DNA of 64,000 nucleotides from Moorella thermoacetica (GCF_001267405.1 NZ_CP012369.1:1700001-1764000), one strand, 5' to 3'; numbered from the stretch's first letter, positions 1 through 9,039 are shown. Made by a program: numbers and translations. The notes: a model not told the origin generated them from the letters alone.

Positions 1-371
1 TCCTGGGCCGAACAAAGCATTCCTTCGGAGACCACGCCGCGGAAGGTAGCCCGGTGAATCTCCCTTCCTCCCGGCAACCTGGCGCCTTCCAGGGCGACGG
101 CTACCATCTGGCCCTCATGGACGTTGGGAGCCCCCGTTACCAGCTGGAGTTCCCGGCCGGCGTCGACGTTGCAGATGACCAGGTGGTCGGCATCGGGATG
201 GGGGGTGATGGTTTTTATTTTCCCGGCCACTACCTTCTGAAAGCCGGGGGTGAGGTCTTCGACACCCTCAACCGCCAGGCCGGCCATGGTGAGCTTGTCG
301 GCCAGCTCTGCAGGCGGCAGGGTGACGTCGACGTATTGTTGTAGCCATTTATACGGGACTCGCAAAGGCAT
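1..371 (-). CDS. pheT: Phenylalanyl-tRNA synthetase beta subunit, N-terminal part
   Basis: This is the first 123 codons of PheT; the rest lies beyond the window start. The ATG at 371 follows an AAGGAGTGA ribosome site and the N-terminus reads MPLRVPYKWLQQYVD. It continues into the tRNA-binding EMAP-like (B2) domain, with residues such as HPDADHL and VTGAPNV that are typical of PheT. PheT pairs with PheS in the alpha2-beta2 enzyme that charges tRNA-Phe; it carries the editing and tRNA-binding domains. It begins 8 nt after pheS, so the two are co-transcribed. Confidence 0.95.
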   Translation of the reverse strand, partial: MPLRVPYKWLQQYVDVTLPPAELADKLTMAGLAVEGVEDLTPGFQKVVAGKIKTITPHPDADHLVICNVDAGRELQLVTGAPNVHEGQMVAVALEGARLPGGREIHRATFRGVVSEGMLCSAQ

Positions 372-379
372 TCACTCCT

Positions 380-1402
380 TTAAAACTGCCGCAGGAAGCG
401 CAGGTCGTTTTCATAGAAGAGGCGCAGGTCGTCGATGCCGTACTTCAGCATGGCCACCCGCTCCACGCCCAGGCCAAAGGCAAAGCCGCTGACCTCCTCC
501 GGGTCGTAGCCGGACATGCTTAAAACCTTAGGGTGAACCATACCGCAGCCAAGGATCTCCAGCCAGCCGGTGTGGGAACAGACACGACAGCCGCTGCCGC
601 CGCACATGACGCAGGACATATCTACTTCCGCGCTGGGCTCGGTGAAGGGGAAATAGCTGGGCCGGAAACGCACCCGGACCTGTTCGCCGAACATCTGCTT
701 TAAAAAAGCCATCAAGGTGCCTTTAAGGTCGCCGAAGGTCACCCGCCGGTCCACCAGCAGGCCCTCCACCTGGTGGAACAAGGGGGAGTGGGTGGCGTCA
801 TCGTCGCGCCGGTAGACTTTACCCGGCGCAATAATACGGATTGGCAGTTGGGGATGCCGCGCTTCCATCACCCTCACTTGTACCGGGGAGGTATGGGTAC
901 GCAGGAGTACGTCTTCGGTAATGTAAAAGGAATCCTGCATATCCCGCGCCGGGTGCTCCTTGGGTAAGTTCAGGGCCTCAAAGTTATAGTAGTCGCTCTC
1001 CACCTCCGGCCCCTCGGCGACGTCAAACCCCAGGCCGATAAAAACGGCCTTGATTTCGTTCAATATCTGATAAAGGGGGTGACGGTTGCCCCTGGTAACC
1101 GGACGTCCCGGCAGGGTCACATCAAGGGCTTCCGCCCGCAAGCGCTCCGCCTGTTCGCGGCGGGAGAGATTCTCCCGGTGTTCTTTCAGAGCCCCTTCCA
1201 GCTCTTCCCGTACCTTGTTGGCCATCTGTCCTACCCGGGGCCGCTCTTCAGGTGGAAGTTTACCCATCCCCCGTAAAACCCGGGTCAGTTCACCCTTTTT
1301 TCCCAGGTACCGGACCCGTAAGGCCTCCAGTTCCTCGCTGCTGGTGGCCGCTGCCACCCGGGCCAGGGCTTCCTCCCGAATTTTGGCGATAACTTCTAAC
1401 AT
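380..1402 (-). CDS. pheS: Phenylalanyl-tRNA synthetase alpha subunit
   Basis: Catalytic subunit of the cytosolic class II synthetase that joins phenylalanine to tRNA-Phe. It is 340 aa, the normal length. Residues 1-90 form the N-terminal coiled coil. The catalytic core shows motif 2 ([19 protein letters not shown]) and motif 3 ([17 protein letters not shown]), and a cysteine pair region [12 protein letters not shown] chose the ATG at 1402: an in-frame GTG nine bases upstream lies inside the ribosome site GAGGTGA, which sits 5 nt before this ATG. Expression should be controlled by the T-box leader upstream. pheT follows directly. Confidence 0.96.
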   Translation of the reverse strand: MLEVIAKIREEALARVAAATSSEELEALRVRYLGKKGELTRVLRGMGKLPPEERPRVGQMANKVREELEGALKEHRENLSRREQAERLRAEALDVTLPGRPVTRGNRHPLYQILNEIKAVFIGLGFDVAEGPEVESDYYNFEALNLPKEHPARDMQDSFYITEDVLLRTHTSPVQVRVMEARHPQLPIRIIAPGKVYRRDDDATHSPLFHQVEGLLVDRRVTFGDLKGTLMAFLKQMFGEQVRVRFRPSYFPFTEPSAEVDMSCVMCGGSGCRVCSHTGWLEILGCGMVHPKVLSMSGYDPEEVSGFAFGLGVERVAMLKYGIDDLRLFYENDLRFLRQF

Positions 1403-1421
1403 TGAGGTCACCTCGTTCTGA

Positions 1422-1660
1422 CAAAATAAAAAGCCTTCGCCCCTTCGGGACGAAAGCTAATAACATCCTCAAACCACCCCAAGTTACCCGGCACCATCAT
1501 GCCGTTCCCCTCTAACGGCGGGAAAACCGGCCCGGCCTACTCTTCTTTTCAGCCTGCTGCTCCCGGGGGAACTTCGACCGGCCTTTCCCCGGCAGCGCTT
1601 CCAGTCAGCGACGCCGCCTCCCTGTGGGTTCCGCACCGGCTACTTTACCCGTTCATAGCA
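1422..1660 (-). ncRNA. T-box leader of pheST (tRNA-Phe sensing)
   Basis: Read on the minus strand, the leader shows a T-box stem I with AG-rich bulge and distal loop (AGGGAGG and ACTGGAAGC around 1590-1620), and the specifier loop GAAGTTCCCCC with codon TTC (Phe) at 1569-1571. Further on is a GGGGTGGTTTGAGG element whose TGGT would pair with the ACCA end of tRNA-Phe. A terminator stem at 1433-1457 is followed by a T run. The T-box sequence is weaker than consensus. Stem I closely parallels that of the thrS leader in this window. Uncharged tRNA-Phe should favour readthrough into pheS. Confidence 0.85.
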
Positions 1661-1665
1661 TTTCC

Positions 1666-1692
1666 ACTATAACAATTTTCAGCCTACTGCAA
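1666..1692 (-). promoter_or_regulatory. pheST promoter: Possible promoter of pheST
   Basis: TTGCAG (1687-1692) and TATAGT (1666-1671) with 15-nt spacing lie just upstream of the T-box leader. The short spacer makes it a weak sigma-A match. I see nothing else definite between here and 1912. Confidence 0.4.
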
Positions 1693-1912
1693 AACCATCC
1701 GTCGATAAAGAATGTAAGCAGCTATGGAACCTGTTTTTTCAAAAAGCCTCCAAAAGAACTCCGCCGACAGGATCACCCTATCACAACCTTTCCTGGAGCT
1801 TTTGGGGGTAACCTCACAAGTGTAATTATAGCATAGCTTCACGGCCCATGACAAGGTGTAGAACAGATTCCGCCCGGCATACCTTTTAAAACAACTGCAG
1901 GAAGAAAGAGTT

Positions 1913-2476
1913 CTATTTATACAGCAATGTGGCTATCGTGCCGATGAAGCCGACGGATATGGTAATGACGGCGCCGATAGCCCAGAATTTAAGGCTATTA
2001 AGCTTGTCATCCTGTTTGTCGATTCGCAAGCCCAGCTTTTCTTCCAGCGCATCCATACGCCGGGTCAGCTTTTGATCCACCGCATCAATACCTTGGGTCA
2101 GCGTTTTTTCCACCGCATCAATGCGCTGGGTCAGCTTTTGCTCCACTTCCTCAATATGCTCGGTCAGCTTTTGCTCCACTGCATCAATACGCTGGGTCAG
2201 CTTTTGCTCTACTTCTTCAATATGTCGGGTCAGCTTTTGCTCCACCACATCAATGCGCTGGGTCAGTTTTTGCTCCACCGCATCAATGCGCTGGGTCAGT
2301 TTTTGCTCCACCGCGGTGATGAGTTCTTCTGATTTTTGGTCCCCGTCCCGGATTTCCCTGGTTAATTTCTCATCAAGCCGGTCGATACGCTGTAAGAGAA
2401 AGAAAAATTCCGGTGATGCCAGGGTATGGGGCGGCTCATTAGTGGCGGCTATTTCCCGCAAGCTCTCCTCCGGCAT
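1913..2476 (-). CDS. Repeat coiled-coil protein with C-terminal membrane anchor
   Basis: A 187-aa protein of unknown function. Residues about 40-145 are made of 11-residue repeats alternating VEQKLTQRIDA and VEQKLTQHIEE, predicting a long parallel coiled coil. The last ~25 residues (WAIGAVITISVGFIGTIATLLYK) form one membrane segment, so the coil probably projects into the cytoplasm from a tail anchor. The architecture recalls Bdr-like or DUF1640-type anchored coiled coils, but this is by analogy only. The ATG at 2476 is preferred because the upstream GTG falls within the ribosome site AGGTGAG. Confidence 0.75.
   Translation of the reverse strand: MPEESLREIAATNEPPHTLASPEFFFLLQRIDRLDEKLTREIRDGDQKSEELITAVEQKLTQRIDAVEQKLTQRIDVVEQKLTRHIEEVEQKLTQRIDAVEQKLTEHIEEVEQKLTQRIDAVEKTLTQGIDAVDQKLTRRMDALEEKLGLRIDKQDDKLNSLKFWAIGAVITISVGFIGTIATLLYK
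2064..2320. repeat. 33-bp tandem repeat inside the coiled-coil gene
   Basis: About eight units with a core close to TGGGTCAGCTTTTGCTCCAC repeat every 33 bp, encoding 11-residue units. Single-base differences separate the units. Copy number could vary between strains by slippage. Confidence 0.85.
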
Positions 2477-2557
2477 GGCGCTCACCTGCCTTTACCTCCA
2501 TTCTAGCCCAAAGTTTTCCTGAAAGCAACGGCCTTTTCCTGGATTTACCCCAGGAGG

Positions 2558-3376
2558 TTATACCCCCTGCCGCTGGCGTAGGGCTTCATAGAGAAGGAGG
2601 GCCGCGGCCACGGCGGCGTTTAGGGAATCAACTGGTCCCACCAAGGGGATGCCCACCCGCTCGGTAGCCGCAGCCAGCAATTCCGGTCCGGGCCCGTGGT
2701 TCTCGCTGCCCACTATCAAAGCCAGGGGCGGGCGCAGGTCTACCTGCCAGAGGGTTAAGGGCGCACCCACGTCGGCTACTACCAGTTTCAGCCCGGCATC
2801 CTGAAGTTTCCGGGCCAGCAGGGCGGGCTCTACGCCGCCGGCCACCGGCAGCCGGAAGGTCGCCCCCATGGCCGACCGGACCACCTTGGGGTTATAGGGG
2901 TCTACGCAGCCACGAGTTAGAATTAAGCCCGTCGCCCCAGCTCCCAAGGCCGTGCGCCAGATGGTCCCCAGATTGCCCGGGTCCTGAATGCCGGCAGCGA
3001 TTATAAATAAAGGAGGAGAATGGAGCGGTGACGTCACCGCCAGAAGCTCAGCAAGGTTTTTTGCCTGCATTGGCGCCACGGCCACAATTCCCGGCGGCGT
3101 CATGGTGGTGCTGATGCCGGCCATGAGCTCCTCCGTTACCGCCAGGCACTGGTAGCCGGCCCTTTGCAGGCCGGCTACCAGTTTTTCGCCCCGGGATGTA
3201 GTAAAAATGCGGGGACTATGTAAAACCACTTCCAGGGACGTGCCGGCCTGCAGGGCTTCTTCCAGCAGGTGGATACCCTCGATGAGATAAAGGCCCTTCT
3301 TTTCCCGCCAGGAGCGGTCCTGAAGGGATCGGGCCAGCTTTACGTAGCGGTTGTTTGGAGATGTAATTAAGGCCAT
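2558..3376 (-). CDS. TrmH/SpoU-family RNA 2'-O-methyltransferase
   Basis: A 272-aa SPOUT-class enzyme that transfers methyl from S-adenosylmethionine to a ribose 2'-OH of RNA, probably rRNA. An N-terminal substrate-binding domain (residues 1-95, with LIEGIHLLEEAL) precedes the knotted catalytic domain. Motif 1 is DPGNLGTIWRTALGAGA, motif 2 is VGSENHGPG (usually GNEG), and motif 3 is IPLVGPVDSLNAAVA. The Glu and Asn of motif 2 and the Ser-Leu-Asn of motif 3 are present. It lies between ktrA and the pheST block, a common Firmicute location. The exact target nucleotide cannot be read from sequence. Confidence 0.9.
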   Translation of the reverse strand: MALITSPNNRYVKLARSLQDRSWREKKGLYLIEGIHLLEEALQAGTSLEVVLHSPRIFTTSRGEKLVAGLQRAGYQCLAVTEELMAGISTTMTPPGIVAVAPMQAKNLAELLAVTSPLHSPPLFIIAAGIQDPGNLGTIWRTALGAGATGLILTRGCVDPYNPKVVRSAMGATFRLPVAGGVEPALLARKLQDAGLKLVVADVGAPLTLWQVDLRPPLALIVGSENHGPGPELLAAATERVGIPLVGPVDSLNAAVAAALLLYEALRQRQGV

Positions 3377-3489
3377 CTGCTTTCTCTCCGCAGATTAGTT
3401 GCCATTTTCATTCGGATCGGTAATCTTTGAAATCCCCCTTAAAGAATAGCTCTAACGTGAACCATGACCGGCAGCCCCTATAACCTGCC

Positions 3490-4161
3490 TTAGCTTTCCT
3501 GCAGCCTCTCCAGGGCTTTATTCCGGCCCACCAGGACCAAGATATCCCCTTCTTCCACCACATCATCGGCGCCGGGCGCGGCTAAGATCTTGTCGTTTCG
3601 CTTGATGGCCATGACGCTGACCCCGTGCTGGGCCCGTAAATTGAGCTGGCCCAAGGTCTTGCCGGCGACCCTGGCAGGGGCCACAATTTCAACAATGCTA
3701 TATTCCGGCGAGAGGTCTATATGTTCCAAGACGTTGCCGGAAGCCAGGGTGTGGGCCACCCTCACCCCCATATCCCGCTCCGGGTAAACAATCCTGTCAG
3801 CGCCGATCTTGGCCAGAACTTTACCGTGCTGGTCATTTATAGCCTTGGCCACCACACACTTGATGCCTAGTTCCTTGACGATAAGGGTGACCAGAATATT
3901 GGCCTCGACATTTTCCCCGATGGCAACAATGGCTACATCCACATTGCGGATGCCGGCCGCCTTCAGGGCCTCCTCATCCCGGGCATCAGCCTGGACTGCC
4001 GTGGTTACTTCATCCATCAGGGCTTCTACCTTGGCCTCGTCGCTGTCGATAGCTATCACCTGGTGCCCCATACGGCTCAAAGTCCGGGCCACGCTGGTTC
4101 CAAAACGGCCCAGGCCGATTACGGCGAACTGTTTCAGAGCTTTACCGCCTTTAGCCAACAA
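3490..4161 (-). CDS. ktrA: Potassium uptake regulator KtrA/TrkA (RCK protein)
   Basis: Cytoplasmic 223-aa gating ring subunit for the KtrB channel encoded just upstream. The RCK_N Rossmann fold starts with IGLGRFGTSVARTL and a conserved acidic IDSDE that binds nucleotide; the RCK_C domain occupies roughly residues 145-220 (VAGKTLGQLNLR, EEGDILVLVG). Its ATG at 4161 overlaps the end of ktrB by 11 bp, indicating translational coupling. ATP/ADP, and possibly c-di-AMP, control this family. Confidence 0.93.
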   Translation of the reverse strand: MLAKGGKALKQFAVIGLGRFGTSVARTLSRMGHQVIAIDSDEAKVEALMDEVTTAVQADARDEEALKAAGIRNVDVAIVAIGENVEANILVTLIVKELGIKCVVAKAINDQHGKVLAKIGADRIVYPERDMGVRVAHTLASGNVLEHIDLSPEYSIVEIVAPARVAGKTLGQLNLRAQHGVSVMAIKRNDKILAAPGADDVVEEGDILVLVGRNKALERLQES

Positions 4162-5482
4162 TAATCCTCTCCTCAGGATAATGTTTTACTCCCTGACGAC
4201 CCAGGCGTTGGGCAATGGCAAAGGCCAGGGTCAGGGGACCGACGCGACCCGTAAACATGGTAGCAGAAATCAACAATTTGCCAATAACCGTCAGGCGAGG
4301 TGTCAAGCCCATGGAAAGACCGACAGTACCAAAGGCCGAAGTTACTTCAAAAAGTACCGTCTCCAGCTCAGCCCCTTCGGTAATCAACAAGATACCCGTA
4401 ACCGTAACTACCAGGAGCATGGAAACAGCCACTATCGCCAGGGCCTTCAATACCGTGTCCCGTGGTAACCGCCGGCCGAAGACTTCAATATCCACGTTAC
4501 CCCGGATAATGGTCCAGACGGCCGCGGCGATGGCCGCAAAGGTACTTGTTTTAATACCACCGCCCGTCGACCCCGGCGAAGCGCCGATAAACATCAGAAT
4601 TATGATGAATAACAGGGTTACCGGTCTTAAATCGGCGATACTGAGGGTATTAAATCCGGCCGTCCTGGGGGTAACTGCCTGGAAATAGGCGGCCAGCACC
4701 TTCTCGCTCAAGGGCAAAGGAGCCAGGCTCTTGGCATTAGTATACTCCAGCGCCAGTATAATTAGCGTACCTGCGAGGATTAACCATAATGTAGTCCGAA
4801 TAACAATTTTGCTGTGCAGGGAAAGGCGCTGCCAGGAGCGTTTGGTATAAATATCTGCCACGACGCTGAAACCAATGCCCCCGGTGATAATCAGACCGGT
4901 AATAACCAGGTTGACCACCCAGTCGCCACGGTAATCCACCAGGCTCTTGGAGAAAAGATCAAAACCGGCATTACAAAAGGCGGAAACAGAGTGGAAAATG
5001 CCAAAATAGATGGCCTGTCCCAGGGGCATTTGCCGGCTAAAACGCATACTTAAGATAACGGCCCCCAGGCCTTCGGCCAGCAGGGTAAATACCAAAACGT
5101 ACTTGCTCAGGCGCACTACCCCTTCTACCGTCAGCTGGTTCATGGCTTCCTGCATGACCAGCCTCTCCCGCAGGGTAATGCGCTTACCAATAAGTAAAGC
5201 GACCAGGGTTGACAGGGTCATGAAGCCCAGGCCGCCGGTCTGTATTAAAGCGAGGATTACCAGTTCTCCAAAAAGGGAATAGGTAGTTTGGGTATCGACA
5301 GTATTCAACCCCGTTACAGCGGTAGCCGACGTGGCTGTAAACAGGGCGTCAATGACCGCCACCGGGTGCCCGGTCTGGCTGGCCACCGGCAGGCTGAGTA
5401 ACAGCGTACCGGTGGCGATTACCAGTCCGAAACCCAGGACCATTATCTGGGGCGGCCGTAAACGGAAGGGCCATTCCCGCAA
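4151..5482 (-). CDS. ktrB: Potassium channel subunit KtrB/TrkH
   Basis: Integral membrane K+ translocating subunit, 443 aa, with four M1-P-M2 repeats. Selectivity-filter loops are visible (TATSATAVTGLNTVD, SVSAFCNAGFDLF, AVTPRTAGFNTL, SAFGTVGLSMG), as is the family signature GASPGSTGGGIKTST. The TTG at 5482 is chosen because the next residues (RPPQIMVLGFGL) match the usual family start; its ribosome site is weak. It forms a two-gene operon with ktrA. Confidence 0.93.
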   Translation of the reverse strand: MREWPFRLRPPQIMVLGFGLVIATGTLLLSLPVASQTGHPVAVIDALFTATSATAVTGLNTVDTQTTYSLFGELVILALIQTGGLGFMTLSTLVALLIGKRITLRERLVMQEAMNQLTVEGVVRLSKYVLVFTLLAEGLGAVILSMRFSRQMPLGQAIYFGIFHSVSAFCNAGFDLFSKSLVDYRGDWVVNLVITGLIITGGIGFSVVADIYTKRSWQRLSLHSKIVIRTTLWLILAGTLIILALEYTNAKSLAPLPLSEKVLAAYFQAVTPRTAGFNTLSIADLRPVTLLFIIILMFIGASPGSTGGGIKTSTFAAIAAAVWTIIRGNVDIEVFGRRLPRDTVLKALAIVAVSMLLVVTVTGILLITEGAELETVLFEVTSAFGTVGLSMGLTPRLTVIGKLLISATMFTGRVGPLTLAFAIAQRLGRQGVKHYPEERIIVG

Positions 5483-5537
5483 GTTAATCGTCTGCCTTCA
5501 CCTGCCAGGCAAAGGGTTGTTATAGCCCCGTATACTT

Positions 5538-5903
5538 TTAGGCACCCAGGCCTAACTTTTCTTTGGCTATATCCACCAGGCGGTTAAAGCCGGCCTGGTC
5601 GTTAACGGCCATGTCGGCCAGCATCTTGCGATTGATCTCTACCCCCGCCTTTTTCAACCCGTTGACCAGGCGGCTGTAGTTAATCCCGTTCATCCTGGCG
5701 GCGGCATTGATGCGGGCGATCCAGAGTTTGCGGAAGTCACCTTTACGCTGGCGCCGGTGGGCATAGGCGTAGGCCAGGGACTTGATCACCTGCTCGTTGG
5801 CCGGCCGGAAGAGTTTGGACTTGGCACCAAAATACCCCTTCGCCAGCTTCAGGATCTTTTTATGACGCTGGTGTTTGGTTACACCCCGTTTAACGCGTGC
5901 CAT
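5538..5903 (-). CDS. rplT: 50S ribosomal protein L20
   Basis: 121 aa, basic N-terminus ([19 protein letters not shown]) and the conserved [21 protein letters not shown] region. It binds 23S rRNA early in 50S assembly. In Firmicutes L20 also represses its own infC-rpmI-rplT operon by binding the leader RNA present upstream here. Confidence 0.98.
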   Translation of the reverse strand: MARVKRGVTKHQRHKKILKLAKGYFGAKSKLFRPANEQVIKSLAYAYAHRRQRKGDFRKLWIARINAAARMNGINYSRLVNGLKKAGVEINRKMLADMAVNDQAGFNRLVDIAKEKLGLGA

Positions 5904-5921
5904 GTTTATATTTACCTCCCT

Positions 5922-6122
5922 TTAGGCCTCATAAGGCAATAACCTGGCTACCCGCCGCCGGTCGGTACTGTCTACCAGAGCCGGGTGGCGCAGGCGCCTT
6001 TTCTGCTTTGGTGTCTTGCTGGCCAGCAAGTGGCTTTTATAGGCCCGGAATCTCTTAACCTTCCCCGAGGCAGTTACCCGCAGCCTTTTGGCCGCGCCCC
6101 GGTGGGTCTTCATTTTTGGCAT
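5922..6122 (-). CDS. rpmI: 50S ribosomal protein L35
   Basis: 66 aa starting [14 protein letters not shown], the classic L35 N-terminus. The start at 6122 is placed 6 nt after GAGGTG; an upstream in-frame GTG lies within that ribosome site and is rejected. Middle gene of infC-rpmI-rplT. Confidence 0.97.
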   Translation of the reverse strand: MPKMKTHRGAAKRLRVTASGKVKRFRAYKSHLLASKTPKQKRRLRHPALVDSTDRRRVARLLPYEA

Positions 6123-6150
6123 GGTTATCACCTCAAGAATAAGTATTCTT

Positions 6151-6663
6151 TTACGACTTGGGAGCCAGAATCATGGTCATATTACGTCCCTCTACTTTGG
6201 GCGGTTTTTCAATGGAGGCAAGGTCCGCCACCTGGTCGGCCACCCGCTGGCACAACTTCAGGCCGAGATCGGCGTGGGCAATCTCGCGGCCACGAAACAT
6301 AATCGTCACCTTCACCTTGTCGCCATCCTGCAAAAAGCGAATGGCGTTGCGCGTTTTGACCTGGAAGTCATGTTCCTCGATGTTCAGGCGCAGTTTGACC
6401 TCTTTGATGTTTATTATACGCTGTTTCTTCCTGGCCTCGCGCTCCCGCTTGCTCTGCTCGTATTTATACTTGCCGAAATCCATAATACGGCAAACTGGCG
6501 GTCGCGCCGTTGGGGCCACTTCTACCAGGTCCATACCCTGTTCCTGAGCTATTCGCAGGGCTTCCCGCGTCGGCATGATACCAAGTTGCTGGCCGTCGGC
6601 ACCAACCAGGCGCACATCACGGGTCCGGATTTCTCCATTGACCCTTAAATCCTTGCTGATAAT
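6151..6663 (-). CDS. infC: Translation initiation factor IF-3 (ATT start codon)
   Basis: IF-3 prevents premature subunit joining and proofreads the start codon on the 30S subunit. Reading back from the first ATG (6615) the frame continues through [16 protein letters not shown], the conserved IF-3 N-terminus. It ends at an ATT codon (6661-6663) preceded at proper distance by GGAGGTGA. This gives 170 aa, the normal length. An ATT start is the known conserved device by which IF-3 represses its own mRNA. The C-domain shows [14 protein letters not shown] and FRGREIAH. It is the first gene of infC-rpmI-rplT. Confidence 0.95.
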   Translation of the reverse strand: MISKDLRVNGEIRTRDVRLVGADGQQLGIMPTREALRIAQEQGMDLVEVAPTARPPVCRIMDFGKYKYEQSKREREARKKQRIINIKEVKLRLNIEEHDFQVKTRNAIRFLQDGDKVKVTIMFRGREIAHADLGLKLCQRVADQVADLASIEKPPKVEGRNMTMILAPKS

Positions 6664-6823
6664 GCGTCACCTCCAGCTAGATTTACCGCCCAGCAAAAGA
6701 CCTCGCAACCGCTTCCCAAAAATCAAGCGGGTGGAATCTTCCACCCGCTAAAAGCAGACCTTTTCCTGGGCAAACCTTACCAGCCTGGGGCCGTAAGGTG
6801 AGAAGCGGATGGCTTCTACTTCC
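6664..6823 (-). ncRNA. L20-type leader RNA with terminator upstream of infC
   Basis: Between the promoter and infC, the minus-strand RNA contains CCGCTTCTCACCTTACGG, later GGTAAGGTTTGCC and AAAAGGTCTGC, followed by a perfect terminator hairpin at 6726-6749 (AGCGGGTGGAA paired with TTCCACCCGCT, then TGATTTTT). This arrangement matches the Firmicute ribosomal L20 leader, where L20 binding promotes termination. Assigned from remembered motif layout, not a covariance search. Confidence 0.8.
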
Positions 6824-6829
6824 TGGGAA

Positions 6830-6858
6830 AGTATATCACAGGGCATATCAGGCGTCAA
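6830..6858 (-). promoter_or_regulatory. infC promoter: Sigma-A promoter of infC operon
   Basis: TTGACG (6853-6858), 17-nt spacer, TATACT (6830-6835). It sits immediately after the thrS stop codon, so infC-rpmI-rplT can be expressed apart from thrS. Confidence 0.8.
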
Positions 6859-6874
6859 TATCCATAGAAGAAAA

Positions 6875-8776
6875 TTATTCCCGCCTGCTTATCTCCCTGG
6901 TGACCCTGGCAATAAACTCTGCCAGGGGTACCCTGCCGGTATCCCCGGCCTGCCGTTCCCGCACGGCCACGGTGCCTTCGGCCGCTTCCTTATCCCCCAC
7001 TACCAGCATATAGGGTATATGCTCCATCTGGGCGGCCCGGATCTTGTAGCCGATTTTGTCGTTGCGGTCGTTCACCTCCGCCCGGATGCCGGCCCGGATC
7101 AGTTCCGCCCTGACTTTAAAGGCGTAATCGTTGTGGCGGTCGGTAATGGGTAGCACCCGCACCTGTACCGGCGCCAGCCAGACCGGGAAGGAACCGCCGT
7201 AGTGTTCAATGAGGATGCCGATAAAGCGCTCAATGCTACCGAAGACCACCCGGTGGATCATAACCGGCCGATGCTTTTGGCCGTCTTCACCGATGTAGGT
7301 CAGATCGAACTTTTCGGGCATGAGGAAGTCCAGCTGGATGGTGCCGCACTGCCAGGTACGGCCCAGGGAATCCTCCAGATGGAAATCAATCTTGGGGCCG
7401 TAGAAGGCGCCATCGCCTTCATTGACGGCGTAAGGCATGCCCTTGGCCTCCAGGGCCTGGCGCAGGGCGCTGGTAGCCGTTTCCCATATTTCCTCCGAGC
7501 CCATGGCATTGTCCGGCCGGGTGGAAAGCTCTACGTGGTACTTGAAGCCGAAAAGATTGTAGAAACGGTCCACCAGGTCGATAACTCCCTGGATCTCGCT
7601 GGCAATCTGGGAGGGCAGCATAAAGATGTGGGAATCGTCCTGGGTGAAGGCCCGTACCCGCATCAGGCCGTGAAGGACACCCGATTTCTCGTGGCGATGG
7701 ACCAGCCCCAGCTCTGCCAGGCGCAGGGGCAGGTCGCGGTAGCTGTGCTGCTCGGTTTTATAAACCAGGATGGCGCCGGGACAGTTCATGGGCTTGATGG
7801 CATAGTCAGCCCCGTCAATTTTGGTGAAGTACATATTCTCCCGGTAGTGGTCCCAGTGACCCGACTGCTCCCAGAGGGTACGGCTTAAAATAACCGGGGT
7901 GCGAATCTCCAGGTAGCCGGCACGGCGGTGCTCCTCCCGCCAGAACTGTTCCAGTTCGTTACGGATAATCATACCCTTGTGATGGAAGAAAGGAAAGCCT
8001 GGACCTTCCTCATGGAGGCTGAAGATCCCCAGCTGGGCTCCCAGGCGGCGGTGGTCCCTCTTGCGGGCCTCTTCCAGACGGTGCAGGTACTCCTCCAGGT
8101 CTTTTGCTTTAGGGAAGGCGGTACCGTAAATGCGTTGGAGCATGGGATTTCTTTCGCTGCCACGCCAGTAGGCCCCGGCCAGGCTGGTAAGCTTTACAGC
8201 CTTCAGGTAACCGGTGCTGGGGAGGTGGGGGCCGGCGCAAAGGTCGATGAAGTCACCCTGGCGGTAGGTGCTGATGGGCACCCCCTCCGGCAGGTCGTTA
8301 ATAAGCTCAACCTTATAAGGCTCGCCCAGCCGCCGGAATAGCTCCAGGGCTTCCTCCCGGCTCACCTCCCGCCGTTCCAGGGGCAGGTCGGCCTTGATAA
8401 TCCTCTGCATCTCAGCCTCAAGGGCCGTCAGGTCTTCAGGGGTGAATTTATGCTCACTGTCAAAGTCGTAATAAAACCCGTCGGTTATAGCCGGCCCGAT
8501 GCCCAGTTCAGTACCCGGGAAAAGGTGCTTGACAGCCTGGGCCAGAACGTGGGCCGCCGTGTGGCGGTAGGCGAGACGCCCGCCTTCGTCGGCAAAGGTC
8601 AGGAGTTCCAGCTGGCACTCCTCCGGCAGGGGACGGGTCAGATCCCAGACCTCTCCATTGACCCGCGCCGCCAGGGCCTCCCGGGCCAACCTGGGGGAAA
8701 TATCCCTGGCAACCTGCAGGGCTGTGGTGCCGGGGGCATACTCCTTTACTGTACCGTCAGGTAGAGTTATGCGCAT
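6875..8776 (-). CDS. thrS: Threonyl-tRNA synthetase
   Basis: Class II synthetase, 633 aa, full length. Residues 1-60 form the TGS domain; the editing domain carries HTAAHVLAQAVKHLF and the zinc-type motif CAGPHLPSTG; the catalytic domain contains KPMNCPGAILVYK with the Zn-binding Cys, RVRAFTQDDSHIF, and motif 3 MIHRVVFGSIERFIGILIEH. The C-terminal anticodon-binding domain has WLAPVQVRVLPITD. The ATG at 8776 follows AGGAGG. Controlled by its own T-box leader. Confidence 0.98.
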   Translation of the reverse strand: MRITLPDGTVKEYAPGTTALQVARDISPRLAREALAARVNGEVWDLTRPLPEECQLELLTFADEGGRLAYRHTAAHVLAQAVKHLFPGTELGIGPAITDGFYYDFDSEHKFTPEDLTALEAEMQRIIKADLPLERREVSREEALELFRRLGEPYKVELINDLPEGVPISTYRQGDFIDLCAGPHLPSTGYLKAVKLTSLAGAYWRGSERNPMLQRIYGTAFPKAKDLEEYLHRLEEARKRDHRRLGAQLGIFSLHEEGPGFPFFHHKGMIIRNELEQFWREEHRRAGYLEIRTPVILSRTLWEQSGHWDHYRENMYFTKIDGADYAIKPMNCPGAILVYKTEQHSYRDLPLRLAELGLVHRHEKSGVLHGLMRVRAFTQDDSHIFMLPSQIASEIQGVIDLVDRFYNLFGFKYHVELSTRPDNAMGSEEIWETATSALRQALEAKGMPYAVNEGDGAFYGPKIDFHLEDSLGRTWQCGTIQLDFLMPEKFDLTYIGEDGQKHRPVMIHRVVFGSIERFIGILIEHYGGSFPVWLAPVQVRVLPITDRHNDYAFKVRAELIRAGIRAEVNDRNDKIGYKIRAAQMEHIPYMLVVGDKEAAEGTVAVRERQAGDTGRVPLAEFIARVTREISRRE

Positions 8777-8794
8777 ATAAAAACCTCCTGTGGA

Positions 8795-9034
8795 AAAAAA
8801 TAACCCCCGCCCCGTAAAGGGACGGGAGTTGTGCCCGTGGTTCCACCCTTCTTCAGGGGATATGCTCCCCCCTCTGAAAACCTTTTAACGGTAGGCACCG
8901 GCCAGGCTTACTTTTCTTTTCGGCCCGGCAGCTCCGGAGTGGTCCGGCTCCCCGCTGACGTCCGGGATGCTTCCAGCCGGGGCATCCCTCTCTGGAGGAC
9001 CGTTACAGGGGCCTCTTCTCCTTCCTCGCTGTTA
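8795..9034 (-). ncRNA. T-box leader of thrS (tRNA-Thr sensing)
   Basis: Minus-strand leader with canonical T-box sequence AAGGGTGGAACCACG (8833-8850 area), whose TGGA pairs with the UCCA end of tRNA-Thr. Stem I has CAGAGAGGGATG and GGCTGGAAGCATCCC, and the candidate specifier ACC (Thr) is at 8941-8943. A terminator stem (CCCGTCCCTTTACGGGGCGGG then T run) ends the leader before the thrS ribosome site. Confidence 0.93.
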
Positions 9035-9039
9035 GGTAC

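Noticed and set aside
2072-2332. Open frames on the plus strand opposite the coiled-coil repeats
   Set aside because: They are mirror images of the 33-bp tandem repeat, not independent genes.
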